From contig CAWJDP010000003.1 in NCBI GenBank assembly GCA_963841715.1, positions 248,001-312,000 of the forward strand: a stretch of 64,000 nt of DNA. Reading direction: 5' to 3'. The notes under the pieces were generated by a model. It did no database searches. It was not told the DNA's origin and saw only the letters and a list, made by a program, of their open reading frames with translations. Position numbers and translations under genes: made by a program. Numbering within the stretch: the stretch's first letter is position 1; every line of letters starts with the position of its first letter. The stretch is from DASPWW01 sp963841715. GTDB taxonomy: Bacteria > Actinomycetota > Thermoleophilia > Solirubrobacterales > 70-9. Below are positions 53,659 through 61,239 of the stretch, one piece after another.

Positions 53659-53672
53659 GGAATGAGTATTCC
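53659..53672. promoter_or_regulatory. Putative operator of the TetR-MBL-MFS operon
   Basis: GGAAT-gagt-ATTCC, a perfect 5-bp inverted repeat just upstream of the regulator. A further ATTCC half-site occurs at 53634-53638, overlapping the start codon, so two regulator dimers could bind. Confidence 0.6.
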
Positions 53673-53755
53673 AGACTGTCGCGACCAAACGGGCGATCGG
53701 CAGTGCGGCGGCAAGGGCAGCTCGGCTTCGCATCAGCCGTCGTAAGATCGCTCCG

Positions 53756-54187
53756 GTGAGCGGCGTGGAGCGGTTCGGCTTTGCCTTCGCGGGGGCGTAT
53801 CGCGTGTCCGCCCGCGCGTTTGGGGTCACTCCCGCGACGGCCTGGGTCGACGTGGGCGACGAGGCTCTCGATGTCCGCTTCGGTCCATGGCGGCTGTCAA
53901 CGTCGCTGGCGAATGTCACCGATGTCGCGGTGACTGGCCCTTACGCGTTCTGGAAGACCGCAGGACCCGCCCGCCTGGCGATCACCGACCGGGGCCTGAC
54001 GTTCGCGACCAACGGGGACCGCGGGGTGCGCATCTCGTTTCGCACGCCGGTGCGCGGCCTCGAGCCATCGGGAGTCCTTCGCCATCCCGAGCTCACCGTC
54101 ACGGTCACCGAGGTGCGAAGGCTGGCGGAGCTGCTGGCGAGCTCGTCCGGCGAAGGCCTCACGGGGCGCTCGAGCGACAGCCGTTAA
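53756..54187 (+). CDS. Conserved hypothetical beta-rich protein
   Basis: 143 aa from GTG 53756. Alternating strands (AGAYRVSARAFGV, WVDVGDEALDVRFGPWRLST, DVAVTGPYAFWKTAGPARLAITDRGLTFATN) suggest a PH-like or beta-barrel fold. No known catalytic residues. It has its own upstream region of about 80 bp shared with the divergent TetR gene. Confidence 0.7.
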   Translation: MSGVERFGFAFAGAYRVSARAFGVTPATAWVDVGDEALDVRFGPWRLSTSLANVTDVAVTGPYAFWKTAGPARLAITDRGLTFATNGDRGVRISFRTPVRGLEPSGVLRHPELTVTVTEVRRLAELLASSSGEGLTGRSSDSR

Positions 54188-54358
54188 GCGTCCTCGTAGA
54201 TCTCGATGCCCGGTTCCCCCGCGACACCCGCCCGCTGCATAGCGTCGCGAAGCTCGGCGCCGGCAAGGAAACCCTCAGCCGCGACCACGTTCGCAAAGCT
54301 TTGGATGACCAGCAGATCGTTGGGGTCATCCTCCGCGCGGTGGACGCTCTCATGGGGC
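54185..54358 (-). pseudogene. C-terminal fragment of monooxygenase/EthD-like ferredoxin-fold protein
   Basis: Reading the minus strand to TAA at 54185, the frame gives ESVHRAEDDPNDLLVIQSFA followed by ...FLAGAELRDAMQRAGVAG...IYEDA. This is the C-terminal half of a small dimeric alpha/beta-barrel protein (antibiotic-biosynthesis-monooxygenase-like). No start codon precedes it before an in-frame stop about 40 bp upstream, so the N-terminal half is missing. It lies just beyond the 3' end of an orphan tRNA-Ser half on the same strand. Confidence 0.55.
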
Positions 54359-54448
54359 GCCGCCCGCAGTCTGGACGCTGCTCCCTCAAGAACAGCCGCC
54401 TGGCTTCATCGTTCGGGAGTGGCGAGCCTCCTCGAAGCCCGACTGCCC

Positions 54449-54510
54449 AGCGGAGGGGGAGGGATTCGAACCCTCGATGGACCAAAACGGCCCGTAACGG
54501 TTTTCGAGAC
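54449..54510 (-). repeat. Orphan 3' half of tRNA-Ser(CGA), copy A
   Basis: On the minus strand this 62-bp stretch reads GTCTCGAAAACC..., through a long variable arm, the T arm GAGGGTTCGAATCCCTC and the acceptor strand CCCTCCGCT. It lacks any D arm or 5' acceptor strand. It differs from copy B (58021-58082) at only five positions. Best explained as an att-type scar of integration into a tRNA-Ser gene. Confidence 0.75.
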
Positions 54511-54615
54511 GATCGAAGCGGGCGCCCCGAATCGGCCCGTGTGCGGGAGCTTCGCACGAGCGCGCATGGCCCGCGCGATCGATGAGCCCCACTGTCGAGC
54601 CATCGGCGCGCCGAC

Positions 54616-54810
54616 GTGTACGGTGTCGCTGTGACCTGGCTGCTGCTGCTCGTTCCCCTCCTGGCAATCGGGCCCCTGGTGTTGGCAGCCGCGGGGGTCG
54701 GGACTGTCGGCTGGCTCGCCGCTTATCTCGTGGTTTTGGCAGGTCTTGCGGTTGCGTATCGGCTTGGGGTGCACGACGAACCCAATGACCGCGATCGTCG
54801 GCCCAGCTAA
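54616..54810 (+). CDS. Small two-helix membrane protein
   Basis: 64 aa from GTG 54616, or 59 aa from GTG 54631. Two hydrophobic stretches (WLLLLVPLLAIGPLVLAAAG and GWLAAYLVVLAGLAVAYRL) and a charged tail (HDEPNDRDRRPS). No clear ribosome binding site. It lies between two orphan tRNA-Ser halves and could be either a native gene or island cargo. Confidence 0.4.
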   Translation: MYGVAVTWLLLLVPLLAIGPLVLAAAGVGTVGWLAAYLVVLAGLAVAYRLGVHDEPNDRDRRPS

Positions 54811-54859
54811 CCCCTACTTCGACAAAGCTGGACGGCAACGGTGCCAAGGATGCTTGAGT

Positions 54860-54920
54860 ATCGGAAAATCGCGTTGCCGGGTTAAACCACCACGTGGGTT
54901 CGAATCCCACCCCCTCCGCT
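54860..54920 (+). repeat. Orphan 3' half of tRNA-Ser(GGA), copy C
   Basis: Plus strand. The GGA at 54863-54865 is in anticodon position; a variable-arm segment of the same length as in copies A and B follows, then the T arm and acceptor strand (last 28 bp identical to copy B). The stretch before GGA (GAGTATC) does not pair with the 3' anticodon strand ATCGC, so no 5' half is present. Orientation is opposite to copies A and B. Confidence 0.65.
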
Positions 54921-55017
54921 TCACGGCTGCTGCGAAACGCGCGCATTGCCGCTTCCCACCGAGGCGAGGCGCTCTCATGAAGCGCTAATCAACGCATCGT
55001 AGGATCGCGGTGTTTGA

Positions 55018-57081
55018 ATGAGCGAGAGGAGGGCGGTGGTGAGCCTCGGTCCAGCTCCCGCGGCGAGCACAGGACACAGCGTCAGCAGGCGCCGAGTCGT
55101 GCGCGGGCGCCGGGTACGCCGCAGGCGAGTGACGGTCTCGGCGCTGGCCGGGCTCGCGTTCTGCGGTGGTCTTCTGGTCGGCGAGCTTCGCGACGAGGCC
55201 GTCACCGGTGGTGGCGCCGGCCGCGCGGCCCCGCTTCGGCTCGCGGCGCATCCCGCGGGGCACCTGCCCACGGCGGTCCAGGACGCCTCGGGCGCGTCCG
55301 CGGGGGGGAGCGGCTTGGTGCTCGGCGGCCTCGACGCGAGCGACGTCTCCCTCGACGGCGTGGTTGCCGTGCGCCGGGGGCGCGCGCGCCGCATCGGCGC
55401 GTTGCCCTCCCCACTTCACGACGCGGCAGCGGCGCCGCTCGGCGGAGCTGTCTACGTGTTCGGCGGCGGGCAGGCGGCCTCGTCGGCCCAGATCCTGCGG
55501 GTCGATCCAGCAAGTGGGCAAGCGACGCCGGCGGGCCGCATGCCACAGCCGCGATCGGATCTCGCGGCGGCGACCGTGAGGGGGACCGCATATCTGATTG
55601 GCGGCTACACCGGCAGTCGCGCCCTCGACACAATCGTCGCGTGGCGCCCCGGGCACCCGACGCACGTCGTCGGCCGGCTGCCACACCCGCTCCGCTACGC
55701 CGCCGCCGCGGCATCGGGAGGCAGGATCGTGATCGCCGGTGGCTCGACGCCGACGGCCTCCCGGGCCGTGCTCGTGTTCGATCCGGGCAGCGGATCGGTT
55801 AGAAGAATCGGCCGACTCCCCGCTGCGACGACGCACGCGGCGGCCGCCGCGCTCGGCCGCCGCGTATACGTGTTCGGCGGGCGCGGAGAGGCCGGAGGGA
55901 CGCCGAATGATCGCGTCCTCGCGATCGACCCGGGAACGGGGCACGTGCGCGCGGCCGGCAGGCTGCCGCGCGCCAGGTCCGACATCGCAGCGCTGCCGGC
56001 TCGCGGCGGGGTGCTGCTCGCCGGGGGGCGGAGCGCCACGGCCCCCACGAGATCGTTGACGCTGATGCGACCGGCGTCGCCAGCCCCCGGCGGGCACGCC
56101 GCGCGCTCGCGCGGCGCCGGCTCGGCGCTTCGCCCGGGCTCCGATCCAAGCGTGCTGCCGACCAACGTGCTGATCGCTGATCGTGGCAACAACCGGCTGC
56201 TCGAGGTCAGCCCCGAGGGCCGGATCGTGTGGCGCTTCCCGCGCCCGGGTGACCTCGCCCGCGGCCAGAGCTTCAACGTTCCCGACGATGCGTTCTTCAG
56301 CCCCAACGGGAAGCGCATCACCGCGACGCAGGAGGACGACTCGGTGATCAGCGTCGTCGACCCGGCGCGGCACCGGATTACGTACCGCTACGGCACCGCC
56401 GGGGTGCCGGGCTCGGGCCCGAACCAGGTTCACAACCCCGACGACGCGCTGCTGCTGCCCGGGCGCCGGATCCTCGCCGCCGACATCAAGAACTGCCGCC
56501 TGGTCGAGCTCAGGCCACCGGCCCACGCGCCCGCGCGAACGCTTGGGACCACCGGCATGTGCAGCCACGATCCCCCGCGCGCGTTCGCGAGCCCGAACGG
56601 CGCCTTCCCGATCCGCGGCGGCGGCTCGGTGGTGACGGAGATCAGCGGCGACTGGATCGACGTGCTGAGCCCGGCCGGCAAGCTCCTCCACGAGGCGCAC
56701 CCGCCGGGCTTCAGCTACCCGTCGGACACGAACGAGGTGCGCCCGGGGCTGTTCGTGAGCGCCGACTACGCCGACCCGGGGGCGGTCGAAACGTTCGACA
56801 CCGCCGGCAGGCTTCGCTGGCGCTTCGCCCCGCGGGGCTCCGCGGCGCTGAACAAGCCGTCGCTCGCGACGCCGCTGCCGAACGGCGACTTCCTCGTCAA
56901 CGATGACTTCAACGATCGTGTGATCGTCGTCGACCCGCGGCGGAGCCGGATCGTGTGGCAGTACGGGCACATGGGGAGGCCAGGCACACGACCCGGCTAC
57001 CTGAACACCCCCGACGGCGTCGACCTCGCTCCGCCGAACTCGCTCCTGAGTCGCTTCCCCGGTGCCGCTCCGCCACGTTAG
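55018..57081 (+). CDS. Exported double beta-propeller protein (Kelch plus NHL/YncE-like)
   Basis: 687 aa. A very basic N-terminus (RRRVVRGRRVRRRRVTVSAL) leads into one membrane helix or signal anchor (residues ~40-58). Residues ~75-360 hold Kelch-type repeats (LHDAAAAPLGGAVYVFGGG, RSDLAAATVRGTAYLIGG, THAAAAALGRRVYVFGG). Residues ~380-680 form a second propeller (VLIADRGNNRLLEVSPEGRI, DDSVISVVD, NDDFNDRVIVVDPRRSRIVW). Fusion of two propeller types suggests a large extracellular binding surface. It lies within the region bounded by tRNA-Ser scars. Confidence 0.82.
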   Translation: MSERRAVVSLGPAPAASTGHSVSRRRVVRGRRVRRRRVTVSALAGLAFCGGLLVGELRDEAVTGGGAGRAAPLRLAAHPAGHLPTAVQDASGASAGGSGLVLGGLDASDVSLDGVVAVRRGRARRIGALPSPLHDAAAAPLGGAVYVFGGGQAASSAQILRVDPASGQATPAGRMPQPRSDLAAATVRGTAYLIGGYTGSRALDTIVAWRPGHPTHVVGRLPHPLRYAAAAASGGRIVIAGGSTPTASRAVLVFDPGSGSVRRIGRLPAATTHAAAAALGRRVYVFGGRGEAGGTPNDRVLAIDPGTGHVRAAGRLPRARSDIAALPARGGVLLAGGRSATAPTRSLTLMRPASPAPGGHAARSRGAGSALRPGSDPSVLPTNVLIADRGNNRLLEVSPEGRIVWRFPRPGDLARGQSFNVPDDAFFSPNGKRITATQEDDSVISVVDPARHRITYRYGTAGVPGSGPNQVHNPDDALLLPGRRILAADIKNCRLVELRPPAHAPARTLGTTGMCSHDPPRAFASPNGAFPIRGGGSVVTEISGDWIDVLSPAGKLLHEAHPPGFSYPSDTNEVRPGLFVSADYADPGAVETFDTAGRLRWRFAPRGSAALNKPSLATPLPNGDFLVNDDFNDRVIVVDPRRSRIVWQYGHMGRPGTRPGYLNTPDGVDLAPPNSLLSRFPGAAPPR

Positions 57082-57440
57082 CCGTCATGCCGCCGCGGCG
57101 CTGCGCGGAGCCCTATTGGCTGTGCCCGCCCTCGCGGTATCGCGCTCGAGCTTGGGAGTCACAGGACTCGCGGGAACCCGCTGCGCGGCCAGCGGAGAGT
57201 GTGCGACGGGCGCCAGCCAATCACTTCCAAGGTCCGTGGGAAACGGATGGGAAGGTCAAACCTTCCCGACAACGGTTTGCGAGACATCTCGCGGGTAGGC
57301 GGGATTCCGCACAGACAAGCGGCTCGCCCTTTGAGAGGAGCGCCTGCGTGCCAGCCGGGGAGCGAGCGCCAACTTGACGATCCTGCTGTGTGGGCAGCGG
57401 CCGTGTACGGGCCGGTCCGGCCTCGCATAAGCTGCACGCA
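57082..57440. other. Intergenic region with a stem-loop
   Basis: 359 bp between the double-propeller gene and the broken LuxR-type gene. A perfect 7-bp stem (GGGAAGG-tcaaa-CCTTCCC, 57249-57267) is the only structure seen. The small open frames here have no recognisable similarity. Confidence 0.4.
57249..57267. terminator. Stem-loop downstream of the double-propeller gene
   Basis: GGGAAGG pairs with CCTTCCC around a 5-nt TCAAA loop, 168 bp after the stop. Distance and lack of a T-tract make a terminator role uncertain. Confidence 0.35.
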
Positions 57441-57834
57441 ATGACGAGCGGCGAGGCCGGGGCCACCGTTTCGGGGCGGGTCGCGCCGCCGTTCCAGCTG
57501 CTCGAGTCGAAGCTGCGCCCACCCGAGCAGGTCGGCGGCAGCGTGCGCAGGACACCGTTGGTCAGGCTCCTGCAGAGCTCCCGCCCCGCACGCGTCGTGG
57601 TGCTGTCAGCCGCCCCCGGCTACGCGTCGTCCGGCTCCATCCGTAGCGCCTGGCTGAGCGTGATTCGCGGCCAGTCGAGCGACGCTGAGAGGTGGGCCGA
57701 TTTGGCGGAGCGCGGGGTACTCCAAAACCCCCCCGTGAATGGCGAGGCCTTCATCCGATCGTGGCTTGCCGTACTCCGTGCCGCGAGATGTCGCAACGGA
57801 CCGGAGAGGATGCGCGCCGACGCCGAGTCCGCCT
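57441..57834 (+). pseudogene. Internally deleted LuxR/MalT-type ATPase regulator remnant
   Basis: From ATG 57441 the frame begins PPFQLLESKLRPPEQVGGSV and runs into VVVLSAAPGYA, the N-terminus and start of the Walker A of MalT/LuxR-type (STAND) regulators. The GKTT part is missing. The frame jumps, near 57630, straight to a TPR-like region (RSAWLSVIRGQSSDAERWADLAERG ... SWLAVLRAARCRNGPERMRADAE) normally several hundred residues later. Similarity ends near 57834, where an NTF2-like fragment on the other strand begins. No HTH domain remains. Confidence 0.65.
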
Positions 57835-57996
57835 CTCCCACCATCGGCGGATTCCCGGATGGCCATGCAGGCCCCCCTCAAGGGCGACGATGCGGGAGAC
57901 GGCTTCAACGTCGTCGTCCATGAGACTGAGGAGGTCGTCAAGGTTGCGGCGGTTGACGGCGTCGATAGCTCGACGCGCCAATTGGACGTTCTCCAG
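57835..57996 (-). pseudogene. Truncated NTF2-like (SnoaL-like) gene next to a tRNA-Ser half
   Basis: On the minus strand, from about 57996 (CTG in place of ATG), the frame reads LENVQLARRAIDAVNRRNL, then DDLLSLMDDDVEAV and GLHGHPGIRRWWE. This is the N-terminal ~50 residues of an NTF2-like protein, including the ENV start motif of the array at 9.6-11.6 kb and the GHxGIRRWWE turn. The rest is replaced by the antisense of the LuxR remnant. It begins 25 bp after the 3' end of tRNA-Ser half B. Confidence 0.65.
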
Positions 57997-58020
57997 CGGC
58001 TTCTAAGGCTGACCTGTTCT

Positions 58021-58082
58021 AGCGGAGGGGGTGGGATTCGAACCCACGATGGACCGAAACGGCCCATAACGGTCTTCGAGAC
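58021..58082 (-). repeat. Orphan 3' half of tRNA-Ser(CGA), copy B
   Basis: Minus strand: GTCTCGAAGACC..., variable arm, T arm GTGGGTTCGAATCCCAC, acceptor strand CCCTCCGCT. The anticodon is CGA. The sequence upstream on the minus strand (CGCAGGTTGCGCGG) lacks a D arm. Copies A and B are in the same orientation and 3572 bp apart, bracketing the double-propeller gene and the pseudogenes. Confidence 0.75.
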
Positions 58083-58113
58083 CCGCGCAACCTGCGACAA
58101 ATCGGCTCTATTG

Positions 58114-61100
58114 CTAGCCCCCGGGGAACCCGCAGAGCGCGTCGGCAGGGTAGTCCCGAGGGTTGGCTTGGAGCATGAAGTCGGGGCGGTAGACCCCGAG
58201 GCCACCCTGGGTCGGATCGAGCGAGCTCGAAGCGGGGGAGAACATCCGGTCGAGCGTGTCGCCGGGCGGCACCGTCATCTTGTAGGGCTCCTTGTCCGGG
58301 AAGCGGCTACCGAGCCCATAGACCTGGTAGGTCCCGGGTTTTGCGATCATCAGCTCCGACTGGCCGCTGTCGGGCAGGACCTGCTTCGTCTTCGAGTCGT
58401 CGAAGGGCTGGAACGAGAATCGGAAGTCCCCGGTGCGGTCGCAGGTCCATTCCCTGGCATTGTGGTGCCGCGTCGAAGGCTTGAGGCTGTAGGCGGGGAA
58501 CGCGAGGCCCATCAGCTGCTTGTCGAACAGCGTCTCGATCCCCTTGTAGGCCGACGCCGCCGCCGACTGCTTGTCCTTGGTAGTGAACTGCCAGTCGAGC
58601 GGGCAGTTCGGACCTGGGGTGCACCTCTCGTTGGTGGCGACCGTCGACAGCTTCGTGTAGTCGGCGACGATGATGTCGCCGATCCGTTGCGTCGCCGCCT
58701 GGGCGTTCTTTAGCCGGTCGATCAGGTTGGCCGCGAGCTCGGAGGCGCGAACGTTGATGTCGCTCGCGTCGGAGCCGTCCCGATTATCCGCGATGACGTC
58801 GGTCGCCACCTGGAAGACCTCGGCGACCGCCTCCGCCGGCGGCCCCCCTGCGACCCCGATCAGGCCGTAGATCCCGCGCACGACATCGAACACGGACGCC
58901 TGCGTCTGGTCGTCGGGTGGCTTGAGCGCGTTGTTGACCTTGTTGTAGATCGTGTTCAGGTCCGTCCAGCTCTGCAGCGCGGAATCGCTGAACGGCGCCG
59001 AGATGTCGGCCAGATAGCCGCGCACGTCGCCGACCCAGTTGATCTCTTTCACGAGCTCAGCCTGCGCGAGCCGGAAGGTCTCCCTCGAGAACCCGTGGGG
59101 GATCAGCCGGCCAGGGTAGGTCAGCTTGCCGACCTGATCCGCGATCTCCGTCCACCCCGACTGTTTGAAGTCCTGAATCCAGTACGCCGAGCGGGGGTTG
59201 GCGCCGAGCTGCTTGATCTGCGAGCCGATCCACTTGATCGCGTACTGCGCCTCGGTGTTGCCGTCCAGCGGCCACGGGCCCTCAGGCTTCAGCATGAGCT
59301 GCAGCAGCGTCTCGTTCGGAGCATCGCCGACGCTTGCGACCGCCGGCCTCAGCTGCGAGGTGTGATCCGGCATGAGTGCCCCCTGGAGGCGGCCCGCGCC
59401 GGGCTGGGGGTCCTTGACGCTGGTTGACTCCTCGCCGTTGGCTTCGCCGGCGCCGCCCCACCCGACGAGCGTGTAGCTCGCCCCTTTCTCGGCCGTCGCC
59501 TCGAAGAACGTGTGCCTGCTGCCGCCGAGGTCGGCGATCGCCGAGGCGAGCTGGTTCCAGGCGGTGGGATCCGTGTCGGGGCCGACGGGCTGGAGGGAAT
59601 CGGGGTCGTCGAGCATTGACGTGATAAACACGAGCTGTCCCGGGGTCACCTGCTGGAGCCTCTTCCTCATCTCGTCGACGTAGGTCGTCGAGCACTGGGC
59701 GTCATCGATGCAGCCCGTCAGGTATGTCTTGTCGTCGATCAGCTTCAGGGTCAGTCCGTCGAGCACTACGACCTGGAACGCGCCCGCCTCCCCGACGGCG
59801 TCGGACTCGATCTTCCTGCCGTCGATCTCCATCACGTTGCCGAAGCCACCGCTGGTCCATTGCGACTCGCGGGTGTCGTACAGAGGCCGGTTCTCGGGAA
59901 GCCACGTGTAGTTGAAGAACTGGTCCGGGATCAGGTGGCCGCCCAGGTTGCCGCCCCCCGGCTCGCCACCGGGATCGAACCTGACGTCAGCCTGACCGGC
60001 TGGCAGGCCCGGGACGCCGATCGCGGAGACCGTGCCCGCTCGAGCGTCTTCGAAAGGTCGTGGGTCGAGCTTCGGGAACCCGATCGGCGCGAGCGCCTGC
60101 GGGTAGCTAGCCGGAGACATGAAGTCGTCCTCAGCCCCCTGCGAGGCGGCGATCACGAGCTTTGTGTCGTCGAGCTTGGCGAGGTCGTCGGCCACTTGTG
60201 ACGCAGATTGGCTGCAACTTCCGCCGTTACAGCCGTACGTCTTGTTCGAGACGTAGCCGAGCGTGGCGCGGTCCAGCACCAGAACCTGCATCCAGGGGGA
60301 ACCAGATTCGGGCTGCTCGGCCACATAGGGGACGTTGCCGACCCTGATCGCGGGAGGGCTTGAGGTGGACACCGTCTGCACCGGGACAAAGGGCGTCGGC
60401 GGGACGGCGTTGAGGCGCACCTCGTCGGAGCTCGAGCGCCCGCCGTCGGTGACGTGGAGCTTGAACCGGTACTGGCCGCGGACGTCGGGGGTGAACCCGG
60501 GCCGGCGGGCGACCGGCTTGCTCAACGGCTCGTCGGCCACTCGAGCCGAGCTCGCCGCCGCGTCGTCGTGGAAGCTGCTCTGGCGCGGGGCCTTCGTGAT
60601 CCGCCACCGGTACTTGACCCGGCCCTTGGCGCGAGCTCGTGGCTTGTTCGGGTAGGGCAGCGCCTGTCCTCGAAGGCGGAACTTCTCCCCCTCGACGATG
60701 CGGCGATCCTGGCCCGCGCCGGCGAGCGGGCGCTTGTGATTGACGAAGAACGCGACCTTGGCCTTCCTCCGACGTTGGCCGATCTTGCGCCGTGCCTTGA
60801 CCCGCAGTACGTTGCGGCCGCGCTTCAGCCCGAGGCTGCGCGACAGCCGCGCTGTGCGCTTGCCCTTGCGCTTCGGACCGAACGCTCCGGCGATGCCCTT
60901 TCCGTTGAGCGTGGCCTTGAGGTCGAAGAGCCCATCGCGGCCCTTGACCACCGCCCTCACGGGGTAGCGGCGGACCCGCTTGCCCGACTTCGGTCTGACA
61001 ATGACCCGCTTGCCCTGCTTCGACTTGGCGCCCGCGGGCTCAGGCGATGCCGCGCCCCCGACGGGGAGCAGTGCCGCGGCACCCAGCAGCAGGCAGATGC

Positions 61101-61173
61101 CGAATCCGGATGCACGGACTCTCCGACTGAGCCATATCCGCGTCCCTGCAACCAATGTCCCGAAGCAGACCAT
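58114..61173 (-). CDS. Large exported protein with two ILEI/FAM3-like modules
   Basis: 1019 aa. An N-terminal signal (FGICLLLGAAALLPVGGAAS) is followed by a Lys/Arg-rich beta region, then two similar modules: one with WMQVLVLDRATLGYVSNKTY and one with FQVVVLDGLTLKLIDDKTY. Each is followed by a LxxxTKLVIAASQGAEDDF / LQQVTPGQLVFITSMLDD strand, the pattern of ILEI (interleukin-like EMT inducer) domains. Helical regions follow (residues ~640-850) and a C-terminal beta domain. Paired Cys residues (YGCNGGSC, GCIDDAQC) suggest disulfides. Function unknown. Confidence 0.7.
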   Translation of the reverse strand: MVCFGTLVAGTRIWLSRRVRASGFGICLLLGAAALLPVGGAASPEPAGAKSKQGKRVIVRPKSGKRVRRYPVRAVVKGRDGLFDLKATLNGKGIAGAFGPKRKGKRTARLSRSLGLKRGRNVLRVKARRKIGQRRRKAKVAFFVNHKRPLAGAGQDRRIVEGEKFRLRGQALPYPNKPRARAKGRVKYRWRITKAPRQSSFHDDAAASSARVADEPLSKPVARRPGFTPDVRGQYRFKLHVTDGGRSSSDEVRLNAVPPTPFVPVQTVSTSSPPAIRVGNVPYVAEQPESGSPWMQVLVLDRATLGYVSNKTYGCNGGSCSQSASQVADDLAKLDDTKLVIAASQGAEDDFMSPASYPQALAPIGFPKLDPRPFEDARAGTVSAIGVPGLPAGQADVRFDPGGEPGGGNLGGHLIPDQFFNYTWLPENRPLYDTRESQWTSGGFGNVMEIDGRKIESDAVGEAGAFQVVVLDGLTLKLIDDKTYLTGCIDDAQCSTTYVDEMRKRLQQVTPGQLVFITSMLDDPDSLQPVGPDTDPTAWNQLASAIADLGGSRHTFFEATAEKGASYTLVGWGGAGEANGEESTSVKDPQPGAGRLQGALMPDHTSQLRPAVASVGDAPNETLLQLMLKPEGPWPLDGNTEAQYAIKWIGSQIKQLGANPRSAYWIQDFKQSGWTEIADQVGKLTYPGRLIPHGFSRETFRLAQAELVKEINWVGDVRGYLADISAPFSDSALQSWTDLNTIYNKVNNALKPPDDQTQASVFDVVRGIYGLIGVAGGPPAEAVAEVFQVATDVIADNRDGSDASDINVRASELAANLIDRLKNAQAATQRIGDIIVADYTKLSTVATNERCTPGPNCPLDWQFTTKDKQSAAASAYKGIETLFDKQLMGLAFPAYSLKPSTRHHNAREWTCDRTGDFRFSFQPFDDSKTKQVLPDSGQSELMIAKPGTYQVYGLGSRFPDKEPYKMTVPPGDTLDRMFSPASSSLDPTQGGLGVYRPDFMLQANPRDYPADALCGFPGG

Positions 61174-61239
61174 AACGCCCCATCGGGGGTGGTCGACGCA
61201 CTCGCCCGCGCTTCCGCATCACCCCCGGCTCGGCGGCGT

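Noticed and set aside
54206..54634. Plus-strand frames with GGGGIRTLDGPKRP / GGGGIRTHDGPKRP peptides (here and at 57739-58713), and GVGFEPTWWF opposite copy C
   Set aside because: Classic artefacts from tRNA-Ser 3' halves read on the opposite strand; not genes.
57062..57298. 78-codon frame after the double-propeller gene
   Set aside because: Overlaps the end of the previous gene, has a mixed composition and no similarity; judged non-coding.
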